DNA from: Paenibacillus oenotherae
GTDB taxonomy: Bacteria; Bacillota; Bacilli; Paenibacillales; Paenibacillaceae
Assembly: GCF_019443105.1 (NCBI RefSeq)
Contig: NZ_JAHZIJ010000006.1
Location: forward strand, 124,001-188,000
DNA: 64,000 nt
Reading direction: 5' to 3'
The position numbers and the translations under genes are program-made. Shown in pieces: positions 45,416 to 53,229 of this stretch. Every line of letters starts with the position of its first letter. Position 1 is the first letter of the stretch. The notes under the pieces are model-generated. The model saw nothing but the letters and a program-made list of their open reading frames with translations. It searched no databases and had not been told where the DNA came from.

Positions 45416-46249
45416 TTGCCGGATGGATTTGTTGTACGTTCATTGGAAGAAGTGCGATTCTGGTCGCGCATTATGAAGGAGCATTCATTATTTCTAAGAT
45501 TAGGATTTCGCTGTGAAGATACGCAATTAATTAATGAGGCTAATCAATTCTATTCCCTGTTCGAGAATATTGAAAACAGAGCCAACGCATTCACGGCTGG
45601 AACCGATCCGGGCGTAATCCGAAGATTCAATGAGGAAGTCCATTCCGCCGCAGCCCATATATGGGCTTTCAAGCGAAAAGTGCTTGGCCTGATCCTTACC
45701 TGCAAACTCCCGGGGGCCAACAACTTCCCCCTGCTGGTTGATCATGTAAGCAGAGAAGCGAATTACTTCAGAAATCGGCTGGCGGAGTTAAATGCAGGCA
45801 GAATGGAGCCGCTGCCGGACGCGATCATTGATGAGAACGTCTTTTTCCTCAGAATTATGGCTGATCACGCCAAGTTTATTAGCCATTTGCTCGATCCTTC
45901 CGAAAGGCAGCTAGTCGAGCAGGCCAATAATTTCGGGCAAGAGTTTGACCAATTATTGTTCCAGGCCAAAGATTTGGAATCCATGCGTCCGCAATCGCAG
46001 ACCCTCCCCCTCCTTGATCAGTTTCTCGACCAGAACAGAGTATCTGTCCAATCACTCCGCGACTTTAAAAAGACCGCCCGCGACCTCATTGCAGCATGCC
46101 GGATCAAGAGCATTATTCATCCATTGCTGGCTGACCATGTATTTCGTGAGGCAGAGCATTTTCTCGTTATTATCGATATGTTCGAGAACAACTTGACAGG
46201 CGGCAGCCCCCAGCAGGCAGCAAGCCACTCTCAACCAAGGGAATCGTGA
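45416..46249 (+). CDS. DUF2935 protein
   Basis: A 277-residue, all-helical protein made of two related halves (LEEVRFWSRIMKEHSLFLRL and AIIDENVFFLRIMADHAKFI). Each carries E...H...H/E patterns like a ferritin-like four-helix bundle; the second His-rich segments are LLVDHVSREANYFRNRL and LLADHVFREAEHFLVII. Function unknown; the family is common in spore-forming Firmicutes. TTG at 45416 is preferred because AGAGGAGG lies seven bases upstream. ATG at 45392 is the alternative. Divergent from the YHYH-nuclease gene. Confidence 0.8.
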   Translation: MPDGFVVRSLEEVRFWSRIMKEHSLFLRLGFRCEDTQLINEANQFYSLFENIENRANAFTAGTDPGVIRRFNEEVHSAAAHIWAFKRKVLGLILTCKLPGANNFPLLVDHVSREANYFRNRLAELNAGRMEPLPDAIIDENVFFLRIMADHAKFISHLLDPSERQLVEQANNFGQEFDQLLFQAKDLESMRPQSQTLPLLDQFLDQNRVSVQSLRDFKKTARDLIAACRIKSIIHPLLADHVFREAEHFLVIIDMFENNLTGGSPQQAASHSQPRES

Positions 46250-46300
46250 ACAAACAGCGGCTGCGATCTGTTTATCGCTGATTTGAAGACTGTGACAAAA

Positions 46301-46346
46301 GAGAGCCTCTGCTTACAGCAGCACTACTATCAGCGGCTCTCTTCAT
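46301..46346. terminator. Bidirectional terminator between convergent genes
   Basis: GAGAGCC/GGCTCTC outer stem with CTGCT/AGCAG inside, followed by short T-runs on both strands, between the 3' ends of the DUF2935 gene and the HExxH gene. Confidence 0.65.
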
Positions 46347-46378
46347 AATGGTTCAAGAGTGCGCTCCAGTGATGTCTG

Positions 46379-47677
46379 TTACGGCCTGCTGCCTGCTATT
46401 ATCTGGCGCATAAGTCTCTCCCGGTTTCCATAATCATGATATCTCGTGAAAGCCTCTGACTCCTCTTCTGAACCAGCCTCAATCTCATCATCACGAATAC
46501 GTTGAAACACTACACTTTGTGATTTGTTGGCGATATCGATAAAGCAAGCAGGGTGAACGTTAAGGCCGCCTTCAATACCATATACATCCAATAGATGAAT
46601 GCCATTATTTTTCTGCACGGCATATACTTCAGCAAAAAGGCCATTGGCCGAATCAATGTTTAACTGATGCATGTCCGATAAAACTTCATTCTTTAAGCTC
46701 TCCTTATCCGGGAGACCGTTGATCGCGAGAATCTGATCGATATCTAATGAATAGTTTTCCTCGTTGTGAAATAGATTAGCTCCGGATTCCACGACATTCT
46801 CCAATAAGGCGAGGAACACTGCACATGGATTCAGATCTCTGGAAGCGTCCAGCAATTGATTGGCATATCCCCGGAATAGCGAGCCTTGAGGTCTTTTGAG
46901 CTGAGAGTAGAAACGATAAGGCAGATTTAGACTGATGCTCGATAATGCCTTGCTTAATTTGAATGAACGGTAAATATCGCCATAATCAAAAAAGGAAGAG
47001 GTAAAATGAGCCGCAATCGAATAGACGAGCGTCTCAGAGTTGTAGATATAATCCCTATACAATTTATCAAGCCGATTGCTTTCAATTATTGTTGTTACCT
47101 CATTATCAAGCGCATAAGCTGCATAGATATGGTAGGTTATTTCTGCCCACATTGCGTTGGTTTCCCATAGCGCTTCGATTGAAAAAGGAACATTTCCGAT
47201 AAATTCTCCATAATACTTGAATATGGCAAACAAAAACATTTCACCATTTAATTCTCCGAATAGATCCGCGCCGAATCCGACATTCAAATCGTAGGACCAA
47301 TTTTTCGGCTCCGGATCATGGATTCCTTGTACGATTGATGCGGTATAGTGTTTATGACTCCATGACGCTAGCATATTAAATAACGCTATCATTTCATTCG
47401 GCTCCGCACGATTCTCAAGCTCATTCAACGCATTGTATACCTTTGTCAGCATCACTTGGCCTGTCAAAGTCGCCAGGTTGTCAAAATAATGCGAAGCTTC
47501 ATGTACAATTGTGCTGGCGCTATTCATTGTTGCAATATCGAAATCCCGATTCTCCATTTGCTGCACAACATCATCGAATTGACGTTTGGACATGTTGTTG
47601 AAATTCATAATTTGGCTAATGAAGGCATATGAACCGTTTGCAGATAGGTTTGGGAAGGCCCCTAGTTTGTCCAGCAT
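46379..47677 (-). CDS. Unknown protein with HExxH motif
   Basis: A 432-residue soluble protein of no family I recognise. The segment STIVHEASHYFDNLATLTGQ near residue 55 contains HEASH, an HExxH zinc-protease type motif. A possible third ligand lies in helices such as ALWETNAMWAEITYHIYAAY near residue 170. The rest is helical; the tail is acidic (DDEIEAGSEEESEAF). No signal peptide, so any peptidase activity would be intracellular. Its start has GGAGACG upstream. It stands alone between a terminator and copy R8. Confidence 0.6.
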   Translation of the reverse strand: MLDKLGAFPNLSANGSYAFISQIMNFNNMSKRQFDDVVQQMENRDFDIATMNSASTIVHEASHYFDNLATLTGQVMLTKVYNALNELENRAEPNEMIALFNMLASWSHKHYTASIVQGIHDPEPKNWSYDLNVGFGADLFGELNGEMFLFAIFKYYGEFIGNVPFSIEALWETNAMWAEITYHIYAAYALDNEVTTIIESNRLDKLYRDYIYNSETLVYSIAAHFTSSFFDYGDIYRSFKLSKALSSISLNLPYRFYSQLKRPQGSLFRGYANQLLDASRDLNPCAVFLALLENVVESGANLFHNEENYSLDIDQILAINGLPDKESLKNEVLSDMHQLNIDSANGLFAEVYAVQKNNGIHLLDVYGIEGGLNVHPACFIDIANKSQSVVFQRIRDDEIEAGSEEESEAFTRYHDYGNRERLMRQIIAGSRP

Positions 47678-47741
47678 GATCGTCTCCTTTGTTTGAATGC
47701 GAAGGTATTGGGATCATTCCAATAGATACAGTAAATTATAC

Positions 47742-48232
47742 CATGACTCCAATGAGCCAGTCCCAAATGAAGTGAAAGGATGCCTCCAAACCACTAAAAA
47801 GTGGAAATGGAAGCATCTTTTTCATTGCGTATGCCTTTTTGGCCACTCCCTTGTGTTTTGAAGGCAGAGTGGCGGAGTAAGAAGCCTGCGAATGTGCATG
47901 AATTTCGGTTACAAGCCGCCATAATGGTAACATTCCTGCGATCATGCATGAATTTGAGGCAAAATCGGCCGTAAAGGAGAAATGAAGTTGAAATACCTGC
48001 CCTCTGGCAGGCATTTCAACTTCATGGGGCCCTCAACGAGTAAATAAATGCTGTTTCGCATGTTTCACCTCGCTCATATCTTGCATCTCGCATGTCTCGG
48101 CGTTTGAATGACGGATCATTCTCTGACGAGGAGGACGTCACTCGACAGCCTAATGATCGCAGGCATTCCACAGCGTACAGCTTCTTAAAGTGGGAGCTGA
48201 TATTTTCAAAAAGGACGATCTGGACACCCTCT
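47742..48232 (+). repeat. Intergenic element, copy R8 (both modules)
   Basis: Left module with GGATGCCTCC hairpin and CCACT/AGTGG core. Hairpins start at 47885, 47935 and 47996 (50 and 61). The third has a compensated base pair: GAAGTTGAAAT opposite ATTTCAACTTC. The right end AAAAAGGACGATCTGGACA resembles the right end of copy R5. Confidence 0.9.
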
Positions 48233-48251
48233 TCTCCAACTCCGGGCCTGA

Positions 48252-48791
48252 TTAGGCTGAACGCCACATCGTCCGTATTTCCTCGACCTTCGCCAGCGCG
48301 TCCGCATCCTGCAGAATATCTCCCGGCTTATTGCCGTGGCCAAGAATATGACCAGCAAGCTTCGTCCCCGTAAACTCAAAGATATACCGGAACTGCTGCA
48401 CGAGCGGAATTCCCTTCACCCGGGGCTCGTCATCGCCAATGCCAATAACCCAGGCTTGTTTGGCAGCGAATTTGGCCAGGAAATTGTCTCGATCCTCACG
48501 CAATGACTGGGACCAGCGATCAATGAACGTTTTCGTCAGCCCGGATGCGCCATACCAGTAGATCGGTGTTGTGAACACCAGAACATCTTGTGCCAGCACC
48601 CGTTCAATGACATGGTAATAGTCATCTTCAGGGTAAGGGCCCTTGTCCCCATGGCGGTAGTCCCTTATCGGTTCAATCGAATAGTCGGACAAATGGATTT
48701 TGTCGGCTTCGAACGATTCAACCAGCAAATCAGCCAATTGCTCTGAATTGCCATTCCTGCGCGAGCTTCCATAGATTACGGCGATCCCCAT
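48252..48791 (-). CDS. NAD(P)H-dependent flavin oxidoreductase (flavodoxin fold)
   Basis: A 179-residue protein: IAVIYGSSRRNGNSEQLADL is the FMN phosphate loop, VLVFTTPIYWYGASGLTKTF the second flavin-binding segment, and AWVIGIGDDEPRVKGIPLVQ follows. Small NAD(P)H:FMN or quinone reductases of this type often tailor or supply flavin in biosynthetic clusters. The ATG at 48791 has GAGG nine bases upstream. It starts about 50 bp after the ATP-grasp gene on the same strand and appears to be the last gene of the carrier-protein cluster. Its precise step is not evident. Confidence 0.82.
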   Translation of the reverse strand: MGIAVIYGSSRRNGNSEQLADLLVESFEADKIHLSDYSIEPIRDYRHGDKGPYPEDDYYHVIERVLAQDVLVFTTPIYWYGASGLTKTFIDRWSQSLREDRDNFLAKFAAKQAWVIGIGDDEPRVKGIPLVQQFRYIFEFTGTKLAGHILGHGNKPGDILQDADALAKVEEIRTMWRSA

Positions 48792-48842
48792 ATGCATCAT
48801 CCTCATTTCATCATGTTGAGCCTCTTCCAACCTGCTCTGTGC

Positions 48843-50099
48843 TTACGCGATCTCCGCTTCCTGCTGCCGATAGACTACTTTCAAGCTGTCAACTAACGCG
48901 AGTGCCCGCTCCTTCGCTTCCTGCGGGCTATCTCCGATTGTAATGATATAACCTAGCCGATCATCCGAGCTTCTCGGAATTGTGACGGAATCGCCAGGAG
49001 CAGCGGCAACGTGGTAACGGACCACATGCTGGAGCCTGCTCAACGCTTCAAGACCTTCAATTCTTTCGAATACGCCGTCCCGGTCTGCGGTTACATATGC
49101 AATCGAGGCGGCCCGGTGATGCTTTTTGTCAATCGCAATCGGCCTATCCAGATAATAATTAACTGTAGCTTCAAAAACATCCACCCCGAACGCCTGCACC
49201 AATAAATCAGAAGAGATGTTGTCCCCGCCCGGTCTGCCGTTCACTTCAATAATGCGCGGTCCAGTACGGGTGAGCTTCACTTCCACATGGCTGGGACCAT
49301 TGGCAATTCCGATCGCCTTCAGCGCCGCAACAGCTGTTCGAATAATTTCGTCCGTATGCTCCGTATGCGAAGGCGTCGGCAGTGTATGCAGAATTTCTAC
49401 AAAATATGGAAGCGGCGATGTAATTTTCTCGGTCACAGTCCCAAAAATGGGCTCCCCCTCGCTCAAGAACAGCTCCACGCTAAATTCCGGCCCATCCAAA
49501 TATTCCTCGATCAAATATTCTTCACGGACTTTAAAATCCATATAAGTCACTTTGAACGCAACGATGATTTCCATCGCTTCCTGCAGCTCTGCCGCATTAT
49601 TAATAAAATATACATTTTGGCTGCTCGCGCAATTCGTCGGCTTGAGCACAACGGGATACCCGATCTCCTCCGCTGCCGCCGCCGCCTCTTCATAGGTTCT
49701 CACTTTCCTGAACCTTGCGCTTGGAACCTCATGTTCCGCATAGGCTTGCCGGGCCAAGTCCTTATTTCTGGATTTCAGCGCCGCCTCATAGGGCACACCT
49801 CGAAGTCCCAGCCTTTCGGCAACCTTCGCCGTCACATGCGAGGCATAATCCGTAGCCGGAATGAGTGCATCCAGCCCATTCGCATAGGGAGACCCAACAA
49901 TCGCTTCATAGAGCGAGTCCGCATCCCTTATATCAGCTACAATCAGATCATGATAGATGCCTTCATAGCCATATTTCTGCGGATTGTCCGTGGAAGACAC
50001 AATGGAAACGACTCTATGTCCTTGCTCAAAAGCAGCTCTGGCGAAGCTCACGCCATAGAAGCTCGGTTCGACAAAAGCAACCGTTTTGACCGTTGTCAT
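48843..50099 (-). CDS. ATP-grasp ligase, probable amino-acid ligase
   Basis: A 418-residue ATP-grasp enzyme. The N-terminal domain is TVAFVEPSFYGVSFARAAFE. The nucleotide-binding part is IGYPVVLKPTNCASSQNVYF and EEYLIEEYLDGPEFSVELFL. The Mg-binding end is GPSHVEVKLTRTGPRIIEVN with GRPGGDNISS. It resembles the L-amino-acid ligase (BacD-like) group, which joins two amino acids through an acyl phosphate. Within this cluster it is the likeliest enzyme to couple the released unusual amino acid to a partner. TTAGGAGG precedes the ATG and follows directly on the last hairpin of the 38-bp repeats. Confidence 0.85.
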   Translation of the reverse strand: MTTVKTVAFVEPSFYGVSFARAAFEQGHRVVSIVSSTDNPQKYGYEGIYHDLIVADIRDADSLYEAIVGSPYANGLDALIPATDYASHVTAKVAERLGLRGVPYEAALKSRNKDLARQAYAEHEVPSARFRKVRTYEEAAAAAEEIGYPVVLKPTNCASSQNVYFINNAAELQEAMEIIVAFKVTYMDFKVREEYLIEEYLDGPEFSVELFLSEGEPIFGTVTEKITSPLPYFVEILHTLPTPSHTEHTDEIIRTAVAALKAIGIANGPSHVEVKLTRTGPRIIEVNGRPGGDNISSDLLVQAFGVDVFEATVNYYLDRPIAIDKKHHRAASIAYVTADRDGVFERIEGLEALSRLQHVVRYHVAAAPGDSVTIPRSSDDRLGYIITIGDSPQEAKERALALVDSLKVVYRQQEAEIA

Positions 50100-50115
50100 T
50101 ATATTTTCCTCCTAA

Positions 50116-50267
50116 GGGTTTGCGGAGCAAACCTTCTTCGTAAGCATTAGCTCGGGTTTGCGGAGCAAACCTTCTTCGTAAGCATTAGCTCGGGTTTGCG
50201 GAGCAAACCTTCTTCGTAAGCATTAGCTCGGGTTTGCGGAGCAAACCTTCTTCGCAATTACCAGCTC
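50116..50267. repeat. Four tandem copies of a 38-bp hairpin unit
   Basis: Units start at 50116, 50154, 50192 and 50230. Each begins GGGTTTGCGGAGCAAACC, a perfect 7-bp stem with a three-base loop, followed by TTCTTCGTAAGCATTAGCTC; the last unit differs in its final part. The array spans from the exporter's stop codon to the ribosome site of the ATP-grasp gene. Units abut with no spacers, so this is not CRISPR. Confidence 0.95.
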
Positions 50268-51501
50268 AATGTTTGTGAGCAACCCCAGATGCTTCCAGCA
50301 CTTTCTGCCGCGGCTCCCTGCTGTTCAGCACGTAGTACACGACAAGTCCGATGAGCATCAAGCCGCTCATGCAGACGAAGCCCAGCCCTGGCGAATAGCG
50401 GTCGATCACGACGCCGAGCCCTGTGGCCGAGACGGTCTGCAGGAGCAATGATATGGCCATCCAGACCGAGGTCGAGCGCCCCATATAAGCTTTGGAGACC
50501 GACTCCATCAGCCTTGTTGTAATCAGAATGCGCAGCGACGAATTGGTCAGACCAATCAGCGCGCTGCCGACATACAGGATGAGGATCAGCGTGTTGAACG
50601 CAACAGCCGCCAGGGTCAATACCGAGATCAGGTAGAACAACACAATCGTTCCGTTCTGCGTGAGCTTCTTCGCCAAGGGGGCCGCAATAAATCCGGACAA
50701 CAGCGCCCCGATGCCGTAGAACATATCCGACAATCCGAATACGACAGAATCTCCGTTCACAGCAGTGCTTACATACCCGGGGAGTACAACGTTGTACACC
50801 ATCGTAGACACAAGGGGAATAATCGAAACGACACCCAGCAGGAAAATATAAGGGCGTTCCGCCAGGTAGCGGATTCCATTCTTGAACGTTTCGAAGAAAG
50901 GCTCGCCCTCATTGTCAACCGCAATCGGCGTATGGCGAATCCGGCTGAGGAAGAAGCTGCTTACGATAAAGGCAAGCGCGTTAAGCAAGAGAATCAGCTC
51001 GAAGCCGGTATATTTGAATAAAAGGCCCGCAAGCGCTCCCGCTACGAACATGCCTACCTGCAGGCTGATCTCAATCAAGGAATTTCCATGAATGAGATCC
51101 CTCTCCGGCAGAAGCTCCTGGACCAAGCTTCGCGAGGCCGACATATACACCGTCCAGCCCATGCCGTTAATAATAGCGAAGGCATACAGATACTCGATTC
51201 GGAATCCCGTCCATAGAAAAGCGCCCGCGATCAGAGCAAGCGCAATGGCCCGTATGCCATTGGCCCACAGAATGATTGTCTTTCGATTCCACTTATCAAT
51301 CAGGGGGCCGGCAAAGGCGGAGATAAGAAACCCCGCAATAACATTCAATGACAGCATGAACCCGACGGCTGTCAGAGAACCTGTCTGATCCATCAAGTAC
51401 CAATTCGCGCCAATGGTGCTCATCCCTACCCCGAACCCGGAAACGATATCCGCGACGAAATAATGGCGGAAGTTATACGGTTTTAGCACGCTGAAGATCA
51501 T
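50266..51501 (-). CDS. MFS exporter
   Basis: A 411-residue protein with about 12 helices. It opens MIFSVLKPYNFRHYFVADIV, then GVGMSTIGANWYLMDQTGSL, as in the enterobactin-exporter/MFS_3 group. The cytoplasmic loop motif GPLIDKWNRKTIILWANGIR lies after helix 2. This branch usually pumps small metabolites out. The ATG at 51501 follows GGGGAGG and overlaps the transketolase gene by 29 bp, so it belongs to the operon. It most likely exports the cluster's product and gives self-protection. Confidence 0.87.
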   Translation of the reverse strand: MIFSVLKPYNFRHYFVADIVSGFGVGMSTIGANWYLMDQTGSLTAVGFMLSLNVIAGFLISAFAGPLIDKWNRKTIILWANGIRAIALALIAGAFLWTGFRIEYLYAFAIINGMGWTVYMSASRSLVQELLPERDLIHGNSLIEISLQVGMFVAGALAGLLFKYTGFELILLLNALAFIVSSFFLSRIRHTPIAVDNEGEPFFETFKNGIRYLAERPYIFLLGVVSIIPLVSTMVYNVVLPGYVSTAVNGDSVVFGLSDMFYGIGALLSGFIAAPLAKKLTQNGTIVLFYLISVLTLAAVAFNTLILILYVGSALIGLTNSSLRILITTRLMESVSKAYMGRSTSVWMAISLLLQTVSATGLGVVIDRYSPGLGFVCMSGLMLIGLVVYYVLNSREPRQKVLEASGVAHKH

Positions 51502-52432
51502 CCGCCGTACCTCCCCGTATCTCTTGAATTTGCTTCTGCAACGATTCGTAGCCAAAGCCCAAATAGGTCAGCACCTCGGTGTGCGTCCCTCCATAGATCG
51601 GCCAATGCTCGCCGCAATGATGCGAATAGATCTCATGCCTCGGCAATAATAGCGCCAGATAGGACGCTGTACTTCCGGTTGCGCGATGCTCCTCCACGAC
51701 AAGGAACCGGTCCGACAAGGCGGTCAGCTGCCCGGTATAAGACTGCAGGCTTTGAATATCGATATAACAGAGATGGGCGTGAACAAGGGAGTCCTCCTCC
51801 TGTACGATCCGCTTGCACAGCTCGGTCGCTTGCTCGCCCACAGAGATGAGGCACAACGGCGCTCGGCCGCCGCCTGGCGCCCCGCCTTCCACAAGGATAT
51901 CGCGGCAGCTCCCCTCCTCATCCCGGGGCAAGCTGTCGAACGCATCATTCCTGGACAGCCGGATGTAATAGGGTTCGTCCGAAGCCGCAGCCTCCTGTAC
52001 CACTCTTCGTGTCTCCCATTCGCCATGGGGACAGGCGATGCGGATGTTCTGGAAGGACTGGATGACAGCTATATCCTCCAATGTATGATGTGTTGTGCCG
52101 AACCAGCCGCCGGACACGCCGCCGTAAGCCGCGACGACCTTCACATTTTTGCCCATGTATCCCATCGTCAGCTTGATGCTCTCGGCAGCTCGCAGGGCGG
52201 CAAAGGAAGCGAAGGTCGAGAAGAACGGAACATAGCCCGCTTCGGCAAGACCCGCTGCTATATCAATGCCTGCCAATTCCGCAATGCCGATATTAAAAAA
52301 CCGCTGGGGGTGCTCCTGCCCGAAAGGATGGTTTTTGCCGCCCAGATCGGCTTCCATGCATATAATGTGCTCATTGCGGGACGCGAGCTTCGCAAGCTCA
52401 TCCCTGTAAGCATCTCTCCCTGACTTCGTCAT
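51473..52432 (-). CDS. Transketolase, C-terminal subunit
   Basis: A 319-residue protein matching the pyrimidine-binding and C-terminal domains of transketolase: IICMEADLGGKNHPFGQEHP, RFFNIGIAELAGIDIAAGLA with the catalytic Glu, and VKVVAAYGGVSGGWFGTTHH. With the next gene upstream it makes a split transketolase. Split forms are common where the enzyme serves special metabolism. Here it is placed to transfer a two-carbon ketol unit onto a LysW-bound semialdehyde (inference from the AmCP pathway for diamino-dihydroxyheptanoate). Its ATG overlaps the N-subunit stop codon. Confidence 0.88.
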   Translation of the reverse strand: MTKSGRDAYRDELAKLASRNEHIICMEADLGGKNHPFGQEHPQRFFNIGIAELAGIDIAAGLAEAGYVPFFSTFASFAALRAAESIKLTMGYMGKNVKVVAAYGGVSGGWFGTTHHTLEDIAVIQSFQNIRIACPHGEWETRRVVQEAAASDEPYYIRLSRNDAFDSLPRDEEGSCRDILVEGGAPGGGRAPLCLISVGEQATELCKRIVQEEDSLVHAHLCYIDIQSLQSYTGQLTALSDRFLVVEEHRATGSTASYLALLLPRHEIYSHHCGEHWPIYGGTHTEVLTYLGFGYESLQKQIQEIRGGTADDLQRAKTV

Positions 52433-53229
52433 GATAGACTCACCTTCCATCTAAGGGCCAGCTTCTCCGGTATCTTCACATAATGCGCTTCCGGATTGCC
52501 CTCGATCGCGCTTACGCCCTTGCCTTTGACGGTATTCGCCAGAATGGCGACCGGCCCCCCAGGATCGGGCTCGATCGCGGCAAGGATATCCTCCATCGCA
52601 TGACCGTCAATTTCTCTGACCACGAATCCGAAGGCTTCAAAACGCTGGCGCAGGTTGCGGATCGGGGATATGTCATGGACATAGCCGTCATTCTGTCCCC
52701 CGTTGCAATCGACGATATAGACAAAATTGTTGAGCATCCGGGCCTGGGCGATCTGGGCGGTCTCCCAGCACAGCCCTTCCTGCAGCTCTCCATCCCCGCC
52801 GATTACAATGCCTAATCCGTTCGAACCCTTCAGCTTCTGCGCCAGCGCCCACCCTGCCGCATAAGGAATGCCATGCCCGAGACTCCCCGTCGCGAAGGGA
52901 ATGCCGGGCAGCTTATGGTTGGGATGTCCCGTGAACAGGGAGCCCTCCGCTCCATAGCTTTCTGCAGGATTATCGGGTATGATCCCGTATACATGCAGAG
53001 CCGCATATAATGCCGCTGCCGCATGCCCTTTGCTCAGTACGATGGCTGTATCGGGATCTTGATGATGCTTCGCATATGCGCCAATCAACAGATCAATGAC
53101 CGAGAGGCTTCCGCCAATATGGCATCCGGTAGGTGTGGCCGCCATATCGATAATTAATTTTCGCGCTTCTCTTGCCTTTTCGACAAGCAAGGGAATGTGT
53201 ATACCTTGGACAGCTACGGTCTGCTCCAT
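52429..53229 (-). CDS. Transketolase, N-terminal (TPP-binding) subunit
   Basis: A 266-residue protein carrying the thiamine-diphosphate/Mg motif GDGELQEGLCWETAQIAQAR through FVYIVDCNGGQNDG. His-containing active-site segments are CHIGGSLSVIDLLIGAYAKH, VLSKGHAAAALYAALHVYG and TGSLGHGIPYAAGWALAQKL. The ATG begins directly after the stop codon of the LysZ-LysK gene, with GGAGGAG inside that gene's end. Together with the C-terminal subunit it should form the active enzyme. No pentose-phosphate genes are nearby, so this is not the housekeeping copy. Confidence 0.9.
   Translation of the reverse strand: MEQTVAVQGIHIPLLVEKAREARKLIIDMAATPTGCHIGGSLSVIDLLIGAYAKHHQDPDTAIVLSKGHAAAALYAALHVYGIIPDNPAESYGAEGSLFTGHPNHKLPGIPFATGSLGHGIPYAAGWALAQKLKGSNGLGIVIGGDGELQEGLCWETAQIAQARMLNNFVYIVDCNGGQNDGYVHDISPIRNLRQRFEAFGFVVREIDGHAMEDILAAIEPDPGGPVAILANTVKGKGVSAIEGNPEAHYVKIPEKLALRWKVSLS

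Noticed and set aside
50116-50267. CRISPR array
   Set aside because: The 38-bp units abut directly with no unique spacers and no cas genes are present.
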